A stretch of DNA of 64,000 nt from Spirochaetota bacterium (GCA_025457915.1 JALOTL010000006.1:207917-271916); one strand, 5' to 3'. Shown: positions 29,155 through 36,934, numbered from the stretch's first letter. Program-made: numbers and translations. Notes: generated from the sequence alone by a model not told the origin.

Positions 29155-29703
29155 ATGAAAAATATTCCGTTCCCGACATTAATTCTATCGGTATATCTTC
29201 TCTGTTCCGGCATTGATGCATTTCCCGCGTCACAGGCAGAGCATTCGACTTTCCTTGAATGGGGTACCACCATTGATATAATGAAAAAATCGAACGATGC
29301 AAGATACACGCTATTCACTCCAATCGAGAAGCCTGAGTATAAAAACAGGATCATCAAACACCTTTCCAGGATGGATGAAGGCCTGTTGAAAAAAATCATC
29401 ATCATGAGAATCAAATCCGAAAAGCAGGTGGATTATCTGTTTCTGGATGGAAAGCTGTTCTCGGTGCTCGAGGACTGGGGAAAGGTCGACGGCCAGAAGC
29501 TGGCCGATCTGAAAAAGTCGCTCGCGGGAAAATACGGCGAACCCACCGTGAGATCCGGCGACAGGTTCACGGTTTATTCATTTAATAACGCCAGTTCCAG
29601 GATTTTCTGCTACGCAACCCCTTATAAGGGCGGTAAAACCCGCTGCAGGATATATTACTACACGAAGAAACTGTATAAAATGCTCCTGCTTGATAATCAA
29701 TAG
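29155..29703 (+). CDS. Exported protein, unknown function
   Basis: A 182-residue protein with a signal peptide (MKNIPFPTLILSVYLLCSGIDAFPAS). The mature part has FLEWGTTIDIMKK, a long basic helix (KKIIIMRIKSEKQV), then a beta-rich C-terminus (VDYLFLDGKLFSVLEDWG; FTVYSFNNASSRIFCYATPY) with the layout seen in small periplasmic domains that contain LFSV-type strands. I do not recognise the family. Confidence 0.7.
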   Translation: MKNIPFPTLILSVYLLCSGIDAFPASQAEHSTFLEWGTTIDIMKKSNDARYTLFTPIEKPEYKNRIIKHLSRMDEGLLKKIIIMRIKSEKQVDYLFLDGKLFSVLEDWGKVDGQKLADLKKSLAGKYGEPTVRSGDRFTVYSFNNASSRIFCYATPYKGGKTRCRIYYYTKKLYKMLLLDNQ

Positions 29704-29742
29704 ACAAATCACGAAAAATTTTCAGTAATCCGGAATATTTTC

Positions 29743-29771
29743 TTGACAGTTCCCGGGGTAAAGGCATATTT
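29743..29771 (+). promoter_or_regulatory. Predicted promoter for rpsT
   Basis: TTGACA (29743-29748) with a weak CATATT/ATATTT -10 region (29765-29771) after a 16-17-base spacer. It would give an rpsT leader of about 150 bases that contains the palindromic repeat at 29840-29879. Confidence 0.45.
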
Positions 29772-29839
29772 GCCATTCATACGGTAACCTTTATAAATTA
29801 CATTTTTGATGTTCCCGTATAGACAGAATATCTGATAAT

Positions 29840-29879
29840 ATCAGGAGTTATGATTGATTATATCAATGAAACTCCTGAT
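29840..29879. repeat. 40-bp palindromic interspersed repeat, copy A
   Basis: ATCAGGAGTT (29840-29849) is the perfect reverse complement of AACTCCTGAT (29870-29879), with an inner ATTGA/TCAAT pair, so the whole 40 bases fold into one long hairpin. On the plus strand it is followed by TTTTA, so it could stop transcription. Its reverse complement matches 58262-58301 at 36 of 40 positions. It lies in the predicted leader of rpsT. Confidence 0.8.
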
Positions 29880-29924
29880 TTTTATAGGTACCCATAAAAT
29901 AAATTAATACATCAAGGTGCTAAA

Positions 29925-30206
29925 TTGGCCAACATCAAGTCACAGGAAAAAAGAAACAGGCAGAATGAAAAAAAGAGGGTCAAGAATTCAAAGGTCAAGA
30001 ATTCGATAAGAACTGCCGTCAAAAAGGTCCAGAAGACCATCGACGCCAGCAAAAAGGAAAATCCGGCTGCGGTTACACAGAGCCTCAATCTCTGCATAAA
30101 AACCATAGACAAGGCCGCATCAGGCGGGACCATCCACAAGAGGACCGCCGCAAGAAAAAAATCCAGGCTTGCGAAAAGGGTCAACGCCGCGCTGAAGCAG
30201 GCATAG
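29925..30206 (+). CDS. rpsT: Ribosomal protein bS20
   Basis: The 93-residue product starts MANIKSQEKRNRQNEKKR and continues with the basic helical pattern of S20, ending in ARKKSRLAKRVNAALKQA. It binds 16S rRNA early in 30S assembly. The start is TTG, supported by AAGGTG six bases upstream; TTG starts are common for rpsT. A predicted promoter and a hairpin repeat precede it. The HU-family gene follows after 11 bases and tRNA-Val after that. Confidence 0.96.
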   Translation: MANIKSQEKRNRQNEKKRVKNSKVKNSIRTAVKKVQKTIDASKKENPAAVTQSLNLCIKTIDKAASGGTIHKRTAARKKSRLAKRVNAALKQA

Positions 30207-30217
30207 GGTATCGTCAC

Positions 30218-30502
30218 TTGACCAAATCCGATATCGTTGACCGCATCACCAGGCAGAGCGGGATGAAAAAAAAGGAAGTCCTTTATATCATCGATAATTT
30301 CATAGAAAAAGTCCTTGAAAGCGCGAACCGGGGAGAAAGGATCGAGATAAGGGGATTCGGAACGTTTTACCAGGCCGAGAAAAGGTCAAGGGAGGTCTAC
30401 TCCCCCATAGCAGGAAAAAAAATATTCATACCGGCAAAAAAAACCATCATTTTCAGGCCAAGCAAGGCTACCGAAAGGCAGCTTGATATAAAGGGCGCTT
30501 AG
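30218..30502 (+). CDS. HU/IHF-family DNA-binding protein
   Basis: The 94-residue protein has the HU pattern: SDIVDRITRQSGMKKKEV, ERIEIRGFGTFYQAEKRSRE with the GFGTF turn, and the DNA-binding arm ending IPAKKTIIFRPSK. The start is TTG, with only a weak AGGG upstream. The last codons and the TAG stop lie inside the first ten bases of tRNA-Val, so the C-terminal residues Gly-Ala are written in the tRNA acceptor stem. It would act as a nucleoid protein and could also serve as host factor for site-specific recombination at the adjacent att site. Confidence 0.9.
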   Translation: MTKSDIVDRITRQSGMKKKEVLYIIDNFIEKVLESANRGERIEIRGFGTFYQAEKRSREVYSPIAGKKIFIPAKKTIIFRPSKATERQLDIKGA

Positions 30503-30565
30503 CTCAGCTGGGAGAGCATCTGCCTTACAAGCAGAGGGTCGGCGGTTCGATCCCGTCAGCGCCCA
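30493..30565 (+). tRNA. tRNA-Val (anticodon TAC)
   Basis: A 73-base cloverleaf. The acceptor stem GGGCGCT (30493-30499) pairs with AGCGCCC (30558-30564); D arm is GCTCAGCTGGGAGAGC; the anticodon loop CTTACAA gives TAC, read GUA; the T arm contains GGTTCGATCC. The discriminator base is A and no CCA is encoded. The first 10 bases overlap the HU-family reading frame. The 3' half is the core of the island's direct repeat. The ancestral terminator's T-run is no longer next to the gene; it lies at the island's other end. Confidence 0.97.
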
Positions 30566-30589
30566 AAGATAACCCCTGATTCAATCAGG
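30524..30589 (+). repeat. attL-like repeat (tRNA-Val 3' half plus terminator stem)
   Basis: Starts in the anticodon loop (CTTACAA) and runs through the T arm and acceptor end into the CCCCTGATT-C-AATCAGG stem. It is identical to 44015-44080 at 60 of 66 positions. This copy keeps a functional tRNA. Confidence 0.8.
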
Positions 30590-30634
30590 ACTTATGAAAC
30601 TACCGGTAAACCGGCGTTTCTCAAAAACTCAAAA

Positions 30635-30656
30635 AATGTGAGAAGAATGTGAGAAG
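30635..30656 (+). repeat. Tandem 11-bp repeat next to the integrase remnant
   Basis: AATGTGAGAAG occurs twice in immediate tandem (30635-30645, 30646-30656), and an inverted CTTCTTAC half follows at 30657. Position, between att site and the integrase start, fits arm-type integrase sites or an autoregulatory operator. Confidence 0.5.
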
Positions 30657-30677
30657 CTTCTTACAGGGAGGATGAGA

Positions 30678-30779
30678 ATGGCCGGTTTTTCTATTTTTAA
30701 ACGCCCCCGCAAGAACGGTAAACCCATCTTTTACGCCCAGTTCAAGACACCCGCTCGTCATGCCGCGGCCGTAGATTAA
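30678..30779 (+). pseudogene. Integrase N-terminal remnant
   Basis: A strong GGGAGG sits six bases before the ATG at 30678, but the frame is only 33 codons. MAGFSIFKRPRKNGKPIFYAQ resembles the N-terminal beta strands of tyrosine recombinases that bind arm-type DNA sites. The remaining codons, from about 30757, are antisense IS256 sequence, so the integrase was cut by the IS relic. The catalytic domain is absent. Confidence 0.6.
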
Positions 30780-31181
30780 AATGATTTTGTCGTCAAACCC
30801 CTCGAACCGTCGTTGATCTTTCTTGACGATCTGTGGTTCGCAATCACCATTCCTGTCCCGTGGATATTCGATGGTAACCGCTTCCTGCTCCGTGATGATG
30901 GTCTTTTTGCTTTTTCCGTTTCTGGAATTTCCCCTGTTTGCACCGGCAGGGTCGCGTCTGGCATACCCAAGATGCTGGTCCATCTCGGATTACATTGCCT
31001 TTTCGATAATCCTCCCGGCAAGGATCTTCAACAAACCGTCCTTGCAAGTTATCTGCTCGGCGGTAAGGTTCTTGAAGTCAATATTATCAAGCAATTTCTC
31101 AAGTTCTTCTTCTTTCGTGGCCATAATACTCTCCTTTTCAAGTATATATAATATGGCCGTTTACACAATCTTTTTTACACC
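30757..31181 (-). pseudogene. IS256-family transposase remnant with one IS end
   Basis: From ATG 31124 (GGAGA upstream) the frame reads MATKEEELEKLLDN...GLLKILAGRIIEKAM, then a TAA stop, then continues in frame with SEMDQHLGYARRDP, SRNGKSKKTI, YPRDRNGDCEPQIVKK and GFDDKII. This is the N-terminal third of an IS256-type transposase; the DDE catalytic part is missing. At 31156-31181 lies an IS256-like terminal sequence (GTTTACACAATC, TTTTTTACACCC). On the other side the fragment is fused to the integrase stump. The element is dead. Confidence 0.8.
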
Positions 31182-31978
31182 CTCAAAGACGCAGCAAGAC
31201 GCCTTGCGTAGACTGCAGCGCCAAGCGCACCCATAAGCTGGGGATCTACAGAAAGCGGCGTGATCTCTTCTTTAAGAATTCCCTCTAATGCCTTGAGAAG
31301 CCCCCTGTTTTTCGCACATCCCCCTGTTACTGTAACTTCAGGCCTTATACCGACACGTTTCAGGAGTGTAAAGCACCGCTTTGCAACTGCAGCCTGTATT
31401 CCTGCTGCAATATCAGCAGGAAGATTTTTCTGCGCAAGAAGGCTGATAACTTCTGTCTCTGCAAAAACGCTGCACTGGGCTGTTACGGATAACGGGCTCT
31501 TTGACTTCAGCGAGATTTCAGAAAAATCATCAAGCTCAAGCCTGAATATCCTGCTCATGGCTTCAAAAAATCTTCCGGTTCCAGCAGCGCATTTGTCGTT
31601 CATGGCAAACTCAAGAACGCTGCCGTCTTCGTTCACGGCTATTCCCTTGACATCCTGCCCGCCGATATCTACGATTGTTTTGATAGCCGGATTACAAAAA
31701 AAAGCACCCAGTGCATGGCAGCTGATTTCGGAAACATTCTCCTGAGCAAATGAAATCTCGCTTCTGCCATAGCCTGTACCCACAAGATATGCAACATCAC
31801 TAATGTTATCCAGGCCGCTCACCTTCTCGATTACCCGGCTTAAAGACAGCCGGGCAGTTTCCTCGGGGTCGATCTCGCGCGGAATTATAGCTGAAGCGAC
31901 AATTCCTTCATCATCAATGATCACAGCCTTACCCGTGGTTGATCCTATATCACATCCTGCGTAGTATTTCTTTGTCAT
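31175..31978 (-). CDS. Acyl-CoA dehydratase activase 1 (HgdC/BadF/BcrA superfamily ATPase)
   Basis: The 267-residue protein is an ASKHA ATPase. DIGSTTGKAVI is the phosphate-1 loop, VDIGGQDVKGI phosphate-2, and TGGCAKNRG the adenosine site. The two cysteines that hold the dimer-bridging [4Fe-4S] cluster in HgdC are present in NDKCAAGTGRF and AQCSVFAETEVISL. Such activases hydrolyse ATP to push a low-potential electron into a partner dehydratase/reductase. It follows the third-module subunits (380 and 469 residues). Its last codons and TAA stop coincide with the IS256 relic end, so the natural C-terminus may be altered by a few residues. Confidence 0.92.
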   Translation of the reverse strand: MTKKYYAGCDIGSTTGKAVIIDDEGIVASAIIPREIDPEETARLSLSRVIEKVSGLDNISDVAYLVGTGYGRSEISFAQENVSEISCHALGAFFCNPAIKTIVDIGGQDVKGIAVNEDGSVLEFAMNDKCAAGTGRFFEAMSRIFRLELDDFSEISLKSKSPLSVTAQCSVFAETEVISLLAQKNLPADIAAGIQAAVAKRCFTLLKRVGIRPEVTVTGGCAKNRGLLKALEGILKEEITPLSVDPQLMGALGAAVYARRLAASLRV

Positions 31979-32023
31979 TTTATATATCCAGCCGCTTTAA
32001 TAGTTTCCCCGTGTCGCATTAAC

Positions 32024-33433
32024 TCATATTCTTTTCTTAGTATTCATAACATTTTCCATGAAATGATCCACCTGTGCCATTATACCGGTTCTCGGAACAA
32101 TACGCGTGTCTGAAAGATCGTAATCGATGATTAAAACCGGCAGACCGAGCTCACGCGCTTTCTCTCTGAGTATTCCGTTCAGGGCCTGTGTATTTTTGCA
32201 GCCGATATGGCCCGCAAGGAATATCATGTCTATATCAAATGCTTTCACGATATGAAACATATCATCGAAAAAGTTCTCCATGGGACCGCGCGTGTGCCGG
32301 GCCATAGGACCCTGCATGATGTTTCTGCCCAATCCGCGCAGCATGGTTTCCTCATTTTCTGTATCTATAAACGGCAGCCTGTTATATGACATGCTGTCCA
32401 TGATGAGAGAAACCCCGTATGCCTGCTCTGCCCAGGCAAAAAGATCTATAAAATGCATTGTTGGCGGATTCCACAGTAGCGCACGGTATTTTTCATCCTG
32501 TACTGCAGCAATTCCTTTATCAAGGTTGCCTTTAGCAAGACTGGCAATTTTTCTGAAAAGTTCCGTTGATGATTTATATCCAGGAAAGACATTAAATCCC
32601 CAGAGATGACTTATATAAACCGCTTCTGCAGAAACAGGAGCAGGTTTCTGTCTGATCATATCCCATAGTTCCAGTTCAATTTCCGCCATGCGGTTGCGTT
32701 CAATACATATCTCCCTGAGTAGATTCCAGTCCATCTTTCCCAAAGTATGCTTCTCAAGCCATGAAATCATTCGGCGGAGTTCACCTGCAAAATAAACTTC
32801 AGCTTCATCGTTGTAAAAATTATAGGGGATATCAAGCCGGAAGGTCGGCAGTTTCAGTTTTTTTTCAATAAGCGCATAGGAGTTCATGCCGCCGTCACAG
32901 GGAAGATTTGATGTGACTATTGCCTGCCCGACAGGAATGTATCCCTTGACAGCAAGACCCATTGTAGCTTTGGGAAGGCTGCATAAATCGGGCGGTATAC
33001 CCTCATTTTCCGCTGCGTCAATATACTTTTCCATGACTGATGGATCCATCATAGGAAGCAGTATCCCCAGAATTTCAGGCATCCAGGGTTTAAGGCCCAT
33101 GGCCCTGAGAATTTCTGGAGGGACCATGTCTTCATGTATAACCAGGCGGTCCCGGTGATGAAATATCCCTTCTAAAAGTTCAACCATGTCTTTGGTAACC
33201 TGCGTGACAACCAGCGACACGGCTTTTCTGTAATTGCCTGTTCTGCCTGCAGCGAATTTATTCAGCAGCCGGTTGACTTTTAAAAGATCCATCATCCAGG
33301 GATATCGCTTCAAATCAAGAAGCATATAATAAACCCCGCGTCTGAAAACCATACCAAGTATGACCGCCCAGTTTATTATCTTGTGCTTCAAAAGAATAAA
33401 GGCGTCAGCTATTCCCGGCTTTTGTCTGTTCAT
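32024..33433 (-). CDS. 2-hydroxyacyl-CoA dehydratase-family large subunit, module 1
   Basis: The 469-residue protein belongs to the HgdA/HgdB/BcrB/BcrC superfamily. Cys residues sit in PDLCSLPKATMG and SNLPCDGGMNSY, both typical cluster-ligand positions, and a later Cys in AGHIGCKNTQAL. At the first ligand position of relatives (C-x-P-P-E) this protein has VIHEDMVPPEI, so no Cys, unlike its 468-residue paralogue at 37722. Length matches BcrB-type subunits. It would form a heterodimer with the 380-residue subunit encoded just upstream. Substrate unknown. Confidence 0.85.
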   Translation of the reverse strand: MNRQKPGIADAFILLKHKIINWAVILGMVFRRGVYYMLLDLKRYPWMMDLLKVNRLLNKFAAGRTGNYRKAVSLVVTQVTKDMVELLEGIFHHRDRLVIHEDMVPPEILRAMGLKPWMPEILGILLPMMDPSVMEKYIDAAENEGIPPDLCSLPKATMGLAVKGYIPVGQAIVTSNLPCDGGMNSYALIEKKLKLPTFRLDIPYNFYNDEAEVYFAGELRRMISWLEKHTLGKMDWNLLREICIERNRMAEIELELWDMIRQKPAPVSAEAVYISHLWGFNVFPGYKSSTELFRKIASLAKGNLDKGIAAVQDEKYRALLWNPPTMHFIDLFAWAEQAYGVSLIMDSMSYNRLPFIDTENEETMLRGLGRNIMQGPMARHTRGPMENFFDDMFHIVKAFDIDMIFLAGHIGCKNTQALNGILREKARELGLPVLIIDYDLSDTRIVPRTGIMAQVDHFMENVMNTKKRI

Positions 33434-33443
33434 TTTTTCACTG

Positions 33444-34586
33444 TTATTTCTTCATACTTTCGATAAATGCCTGCACCCGGGTACGAAGCTGGCCCTCGCC
33501 TCCGGTTCTATACTCCCTCTCAAGCCGCAGAACGGGAATCCCCGCATCCCTGAGCGCAGCAACCAGAAGGCTCGACTCAACTCCCCATGTATCGCAGAAC
33601 TTTATGGTTTGTATAATGATGCCATCCGCAGAATACTCCCGCGCAATATTAATGATATAATCCGCTCTCCGGTCAAATTCCTCCATCATTCGCGGACACC
33701 GATTTTTTTCGAGTATATATAATGCAATAGCTGCGAGCGGTTTGCCGGATTCTGATATTGGTTCGAGGCCGGGGAATGAGCCTGTGCAGTAGCGGTCAGC
33801 TACCACGCGTCCGCCCATGGATTCGATTACACCTGTATACGCCGGATCATCGAGCTCTCCGCCCACGATCATGAATCTTGCGCGGAATTTACCTGCCCCG
33901 CCGCGCTTAAGAGCAGCATCGCGGAATCGTCCGGGGATATCAGATAACAGCTTTCTTGGTGCAGCCTGCAAGGCCATCATCAGGCGGTGAAACTCGGTGC
34001 CTGTAAAAAGAGGCATAGCCTCTTTTCTCATGTCACCGATTGAGCGCAGTTCGGCTAACATTATGTTATTTTCTTTAATGGAGGTTGATATTACTTCATC
34101 GCTCATATCAATATTAAAATGTGACGATAAGGCTGTTCTGAGTTTTTCCAGTTCCAGTTCCAGCCATTCCATAGCAGCCTCGTTGTTCTTATGGGGAACG
34201 TCCAGAATAAAGCTGAATTCAGGTTTGTTCAGATAACCAAGATTATCATACAGCCTTCGCAGATGGTCGCAGCTTGCTGCAAATACCCACCCCTTCAGAA
34301 AATCATATTTTGAATCGAGAGCAAGCTCGAGCAGGCTTCTTGTATAGGAACAGATTACACTGGATAGATAAATATCCGCGGTTTCCGTGCCCGATACACC
34401 CGGCGCACGCAACCGCAATGGAAATAAACGGCCTGCTGAAAGCACAGGTTCTGGAATAAGGCTGCAGGTGTAGCCCAGAGGAATCATTCCATACGCAACA
34501 GCCTGTTCCACAACTTCATTACAGGGATCATCAAGCAGTCCTGCAAGATATTCCTGCAAATTATTCATTTTCAGCAGCACCCGCAT
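33444..34586 (-). CDS. 2-hydroxyacyl-CoA dehydratase-family small subunit, module 1
   Basis: The 380-residue protein has the three cluster cysteines of the HgdB/BcrC group: GYTCSLIPEPVLSAG, SSVICSYTRS and AASCDHLRRLYD. The C-terminal part has FCDTWGVESSLL and LRLEREYRTGGEGQLRTRVQAF, also typical (in relatives the latter reads as E-x-E...G-x-x-x-x-R-x-x-A-F). Its 5' end overlaps the CooC-like gene by 16 bases and its 3' end is 10 bases from the large-subunit gene. It is paralogous to the 382-residue protein at 39125. It probably binds one [4Fe-4S] cluster and part of the acyl-CoA. Confidence 0.88.
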   Translation of the reverse strand: MRVLLKMNNLQEYLAGLLDDPCNEVVEQAVAYGMIPLGYTCSLIPEPVLSAGRLFPLRLRAPGVSGTETADIYLSSVICSYTRSLLELALDSKYDFLKGWVFAASCDHLRRLYDNLGYLNKPEFSFILDVPHKNNEAAMEWLELELEKLRTALSSHFNIDMSDEVISTSIKENNIMLAELRSIGDMRKEAMPLFTGTEFHRLMMALQAAPRKLLSDIPGRFRDAALKRGGAGKFRARFMIVGGELDDPAYTGVIESMGGRVVADRYCTGSFPGLEPISESGKPLAAIALYILEKNRCPRMMEEFDRRADYIINIAREYSADGIIIQTIKFCDTWGVESSLLVAALRDAGIPVLRLEREYRTGGEGQLRTRVQAFIESMKK

Positions 34587-35380
34587 TTTGTATCAGGAAT
34601 TTCATGGTGAAAAATTCCCATTTTATCAAGGCATTTACGGATAGAATCAAGTGCCGGACAATCAGACAGATTCAAAAGACTTTTTCCTTCAATATCGCTG
34701 TTTCGTATGGTTTCTTCTTCAGGAACAAATCCTAAAAATTCCACGTCTGACGGCAGCTGCATTTTACCCAGCTCAATTTCATCGCGTATACGGTTGATAA
34801 TATATCCAATGCGCTCGTAGTGAACTGCTTCAGCAGCAACTTTCCTGAGGGTGGCTATCACGCCAATTCCCTTGGCCGACTGATCTGACACAAGCATGAG
34901 GTGAGTTACGCTTTCCATAACGCGGCGATTGATCTGCTCTATGCCGGCTTCACCGTCAATTACCACGTAGTCAAAATTTCTTGAAAGATCCTTAATGACA
35001 TCTTTCAGTATATCATTTACCTGGCAATAGCACCCTTCTTTTTCGGGTCTGCCTATTGCTAGAAACGCGAGATTTCCACGCTCCTCCAGCGCATTCGTTA
35101 TTTCATAATCGAGAAGTGATATAACCTGCTTCCTGTCACCGCTGTCCCGATTTTCAATTTTATTTATTAGCAGATTCCGCACATCATCCACAGTAGAGCG
35201 CACTGTGATATTCAGAGCCGATGCAAGACCTACTGCCGGATCAGCGTCTATTGCGAGCACCCTGGAACGCGGATCCGATATAAGAATTTTAGTCACAGCA
35301 GCAGCTATCGAAGTTTTACCGACACCGCCCTTTCCGCATAAGGCTATTATCTTTGTCTTCCTTTTATCAGTGCTGCACAT
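34571..35380 (-). CDS. CooC-like metal-insertion ATPase (MinD/ParA class)
   Basis: The 269-residue protein has the deviant Walker A CGKGGVGKTSIAAAV (residues 15-29) and AIDADPAVGLASAL. The CooC hallmark is present: GRPEKEGCYCQVNDIL, with Cys117-x-Cys119, the pair that binds metal at the dimer interface in CooC. An extra Cys group ends the protein (KCGCC). CooC proteins load Ni into carbon monoxide dehydrogenase and the related AcsF into acetyl-CoA synthase. Here no CODH is encoded, but the gene directly upstream is an ACS-like protein, overlapping by 14 bases. Hence the likely client is that protein, or the neighbouring Fe-S enzymes. Confidence 0.87.
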   Translation of the reverse strand: MCSTDKRKTKIIALCGKGGVGKTSIAAAVTKILISDPRSRVLAIDADPAVGLASALNITVRSTVDDVRNLLINKIENRDSGDRKQVISLLDYEITNALEERGNLAFLAIGRPEKEGCYCQVNDILKDVIKDLSRNFDYVVIDGEAGIEQINRRVMESVTHLMLVSDQSAKGIGVIATLRKVAAEAVHYERIGYIINRIRDEIELGKMQLPSDVEFLGFVPEEETIRNSDIEGKSLLNLSDCPALDSIRKCLDKMGIFHHEIPDTKCGCC

Positions 35381-36107
35381 TTTTTTCTTCCCTGGTCAAA
35401 GTATTTCTTATGTTCCTGAGGTCTTTCACTTCGCTGCACACATCTACAAAATCGCAGGTTCCGCATTCAAACGACATTTCCGCAGCCATTTTTTTCAGAG
35501 CCCCGATTAGTCTCGATGCCCTGCCGCCTAACACTCCAAGTTCCCGTACATCCGATGGTGATGAAGTCACAAAAACAATCTCAACTGATTTTACATAATA
35601 TATTTTCCTGTAGAGCTCATTCAGCGCACTTCCTAAAACTTCAAAACTGAATGCCCGATCCATTGCCTCTCTGCTTATCCGGCTCCATTCGCGGCCATAC
35701 TGCGACACTGCACGCATCATGTACCCGGAAAGCTTAAGATCGTACCGTGATAGTTCGAGTTCCATGTGCCTTTCGTAACAGTTATCCTCATTCATGCCGC
35801 TCAATCCCAGAATCACAACCTTTCCGAAAGGAATGTTTTTCTGTTTCGATTCGCCCAGATCAGGACCGATGAGAGTAATACATCCATCTTTTATTCTGTT
35901 TTCATCTCCGGACCACAGCATAAATGAAACAGACTCATCCCGCGGATTGCCAAGCTCAATTGCGGTATCAGGTCCAAGCACTACATTGCCCCTGTCTGCA
36001 GCAGGCCAGTCTGATTTTATCGGGATTGAATATTCCCTGAATTGTCCGGATTTTTTCCTGTCAATATATTTTTGCAGATCAGAGATGGCGTCATCAAAGA
36101 GATTCAT
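35367..36107 (-). CDS. Stand-alone protein resembling the middle domain of acetyl-CoA synthase (CdhC/AcsB-like)
   Basis: The 246-residue sequence can be followed along the part of ACS beta just before its A-cluster: AIELGNP (about 49-55), ITLIGPDL (78-84), a helix with H-x-E-L-x-x-Y-x-x-x-x-x-G-x-M (114-130), QYGREWSRISREAM, FEVLGSALNEL and IVFVTS with VREL. It then has CGTCDFVDVC (Cys215, Cys218, Cys224), reminiscent of the first A-cluster cysteines. The distal Cys-Gly-Cys nickel site and the N-terminal ACS domain are absent. So it may bind an Fe-S cluster or metal, but cannot be a complete ACS. It overlaps the CooC-like gene and the activase 2 gene. Confidence 0.65.
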   Translation of the reverse strand: MNLFDDAISDLQKYIDRKKSGQFREYSIPIKSDWPAADRGNVVLGPDTAIELGNPRDESVSFMLWSGDENRIKDGCITLIGPDLGESKQKNIPFGKVVILGLSGMNEDNCYERHMELELSRYDLKLSGYMMRAVSQYGREWSRISREAMDRAFSFEVLGSALNELYRKIYYVKSVEIVFVTSSPSDVRELGVLGGRASRLIGALKKMAAEMSFECGTCDFVDVCSEVKDLRNIRNTLTREEKNVQH

Positions 36108-36934
36108 TTTATTTTTAAGCCTGATACGGCGGGATCCGCCGTTTCTCCGTTCTTTTTTAATAATTCAAGCGCATCAATTGCGAATAGCGCTGCTCCTATA
36201 GCGCCATTAATCTGCGGATTATCCACCCTGTGAAGTTTAACTCCAAGAGCCCTTTCAAGAGCAGCAAACATTCCCGAGTTTTTTGCCACACCGCCTGTCA
36301 TAACAGCATCCGGCGTCAGAAGAATGCCCTTTGCAAGAGATGCTGCGCGGTTTGCAACAGCCTGGTGCAGCGCGCATATAATATCAGCGATTTCCCTGCC
36401 TTCATTTACAAGAGAAATGATTTCTGTTTCAGCAAAAACCACGCACTGATTCGACAGCGTCAGCTTCTCCGAACCGCGCCCGGAAATATCGCCCATGTCA
36501 TCCAGTTTGATTTCAAGTGAATCGGCGATTATCTCGAGAAACCTGCCTGTGCCTGAAGCGCACTTGTCGTTGTATTCATATCGTTCCACGTTTCCTTTTT
36601 CATCAACCCTGATTGCTTTTGCATCCTGACCGCCTATATCAACCACAGTTCTTGCAGATGGCATCTGCCATACAGCGCCTCTTCCGTGGCAGGCAATCTC
36701 GGACTCCGTGGAGTTCATAAATGGAATATGTTTGCGGCCGTATCCTGTGCCAACACAGTATTCTATATCATCCATTGATATTCCGGCCTTTTCCACTGCA
36801 AGCTTCATTACTTCAAGTGCTGACTTTTCAGGAAGAGCTGATGCGCGGATTACCTCCGAAGAGAGCATTTCCCCATGTTTCATAATAACGGCTTTGGCAG
36901 TAAGAGACCCTATGTCACAACCGGCAGTAATCAT
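36104..36934 (-). CDS. Acyl-CoA dehydratase activase 2 (BcrD/HgdC-like ATPase)
   Basis: The 276-residue activase has CDIGSLTAKAVIMKHGE (phosphate-1), VDIGGQDAKAI (phosphate-2) and MTGGVAKNSG (adenosine). Both cluster cysteines are present, in NDKCASGTGRF and NQCVVFAETEIISL. It overlaps activase 3 by 4 bases (ATGA) and the ACS-like gene by 4 bases, so translation is coupled. Being adjacent to a second, different activase, the two may form a heterodimer as BcrA and BcrD do. Confidence 0.92.
   Translation of the reverse strand: MITAGCDIGSLTAKAVIMKHGEMLSSEVIRASALPEKSALEVMKLAVEKAGISMDDIEYCVGTGYGRKHIPFMNSTESEIACHGRGAVWQMPSARTVVDIGGQDAKAIRVDEKGNVERYEYNDKCASGTGRFLEIIADSLEIKLDDMGDISGRGSEKLTLSNQCVVFAETEIISLVNEGREIADIICALHQAVANRAASLAKGILLTPDAVMTGGVAKNSGMFAALERALGVKLHRVDNPQINGAIGAALFAIDALELLKKNGETADPAVSGLKIK

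Noticed and set aside
28940..29155. 71-codon plus-strand frame before the exported-protein gene
   Set aside because: It starts on the -35 element, has no RBS and ends at the real start; more likely leader sequence.
30813..31236. Two plus-strand frames over the IS256 relic
   Set aside because: They are antisense to the transposase remnant, which explains the open reading.
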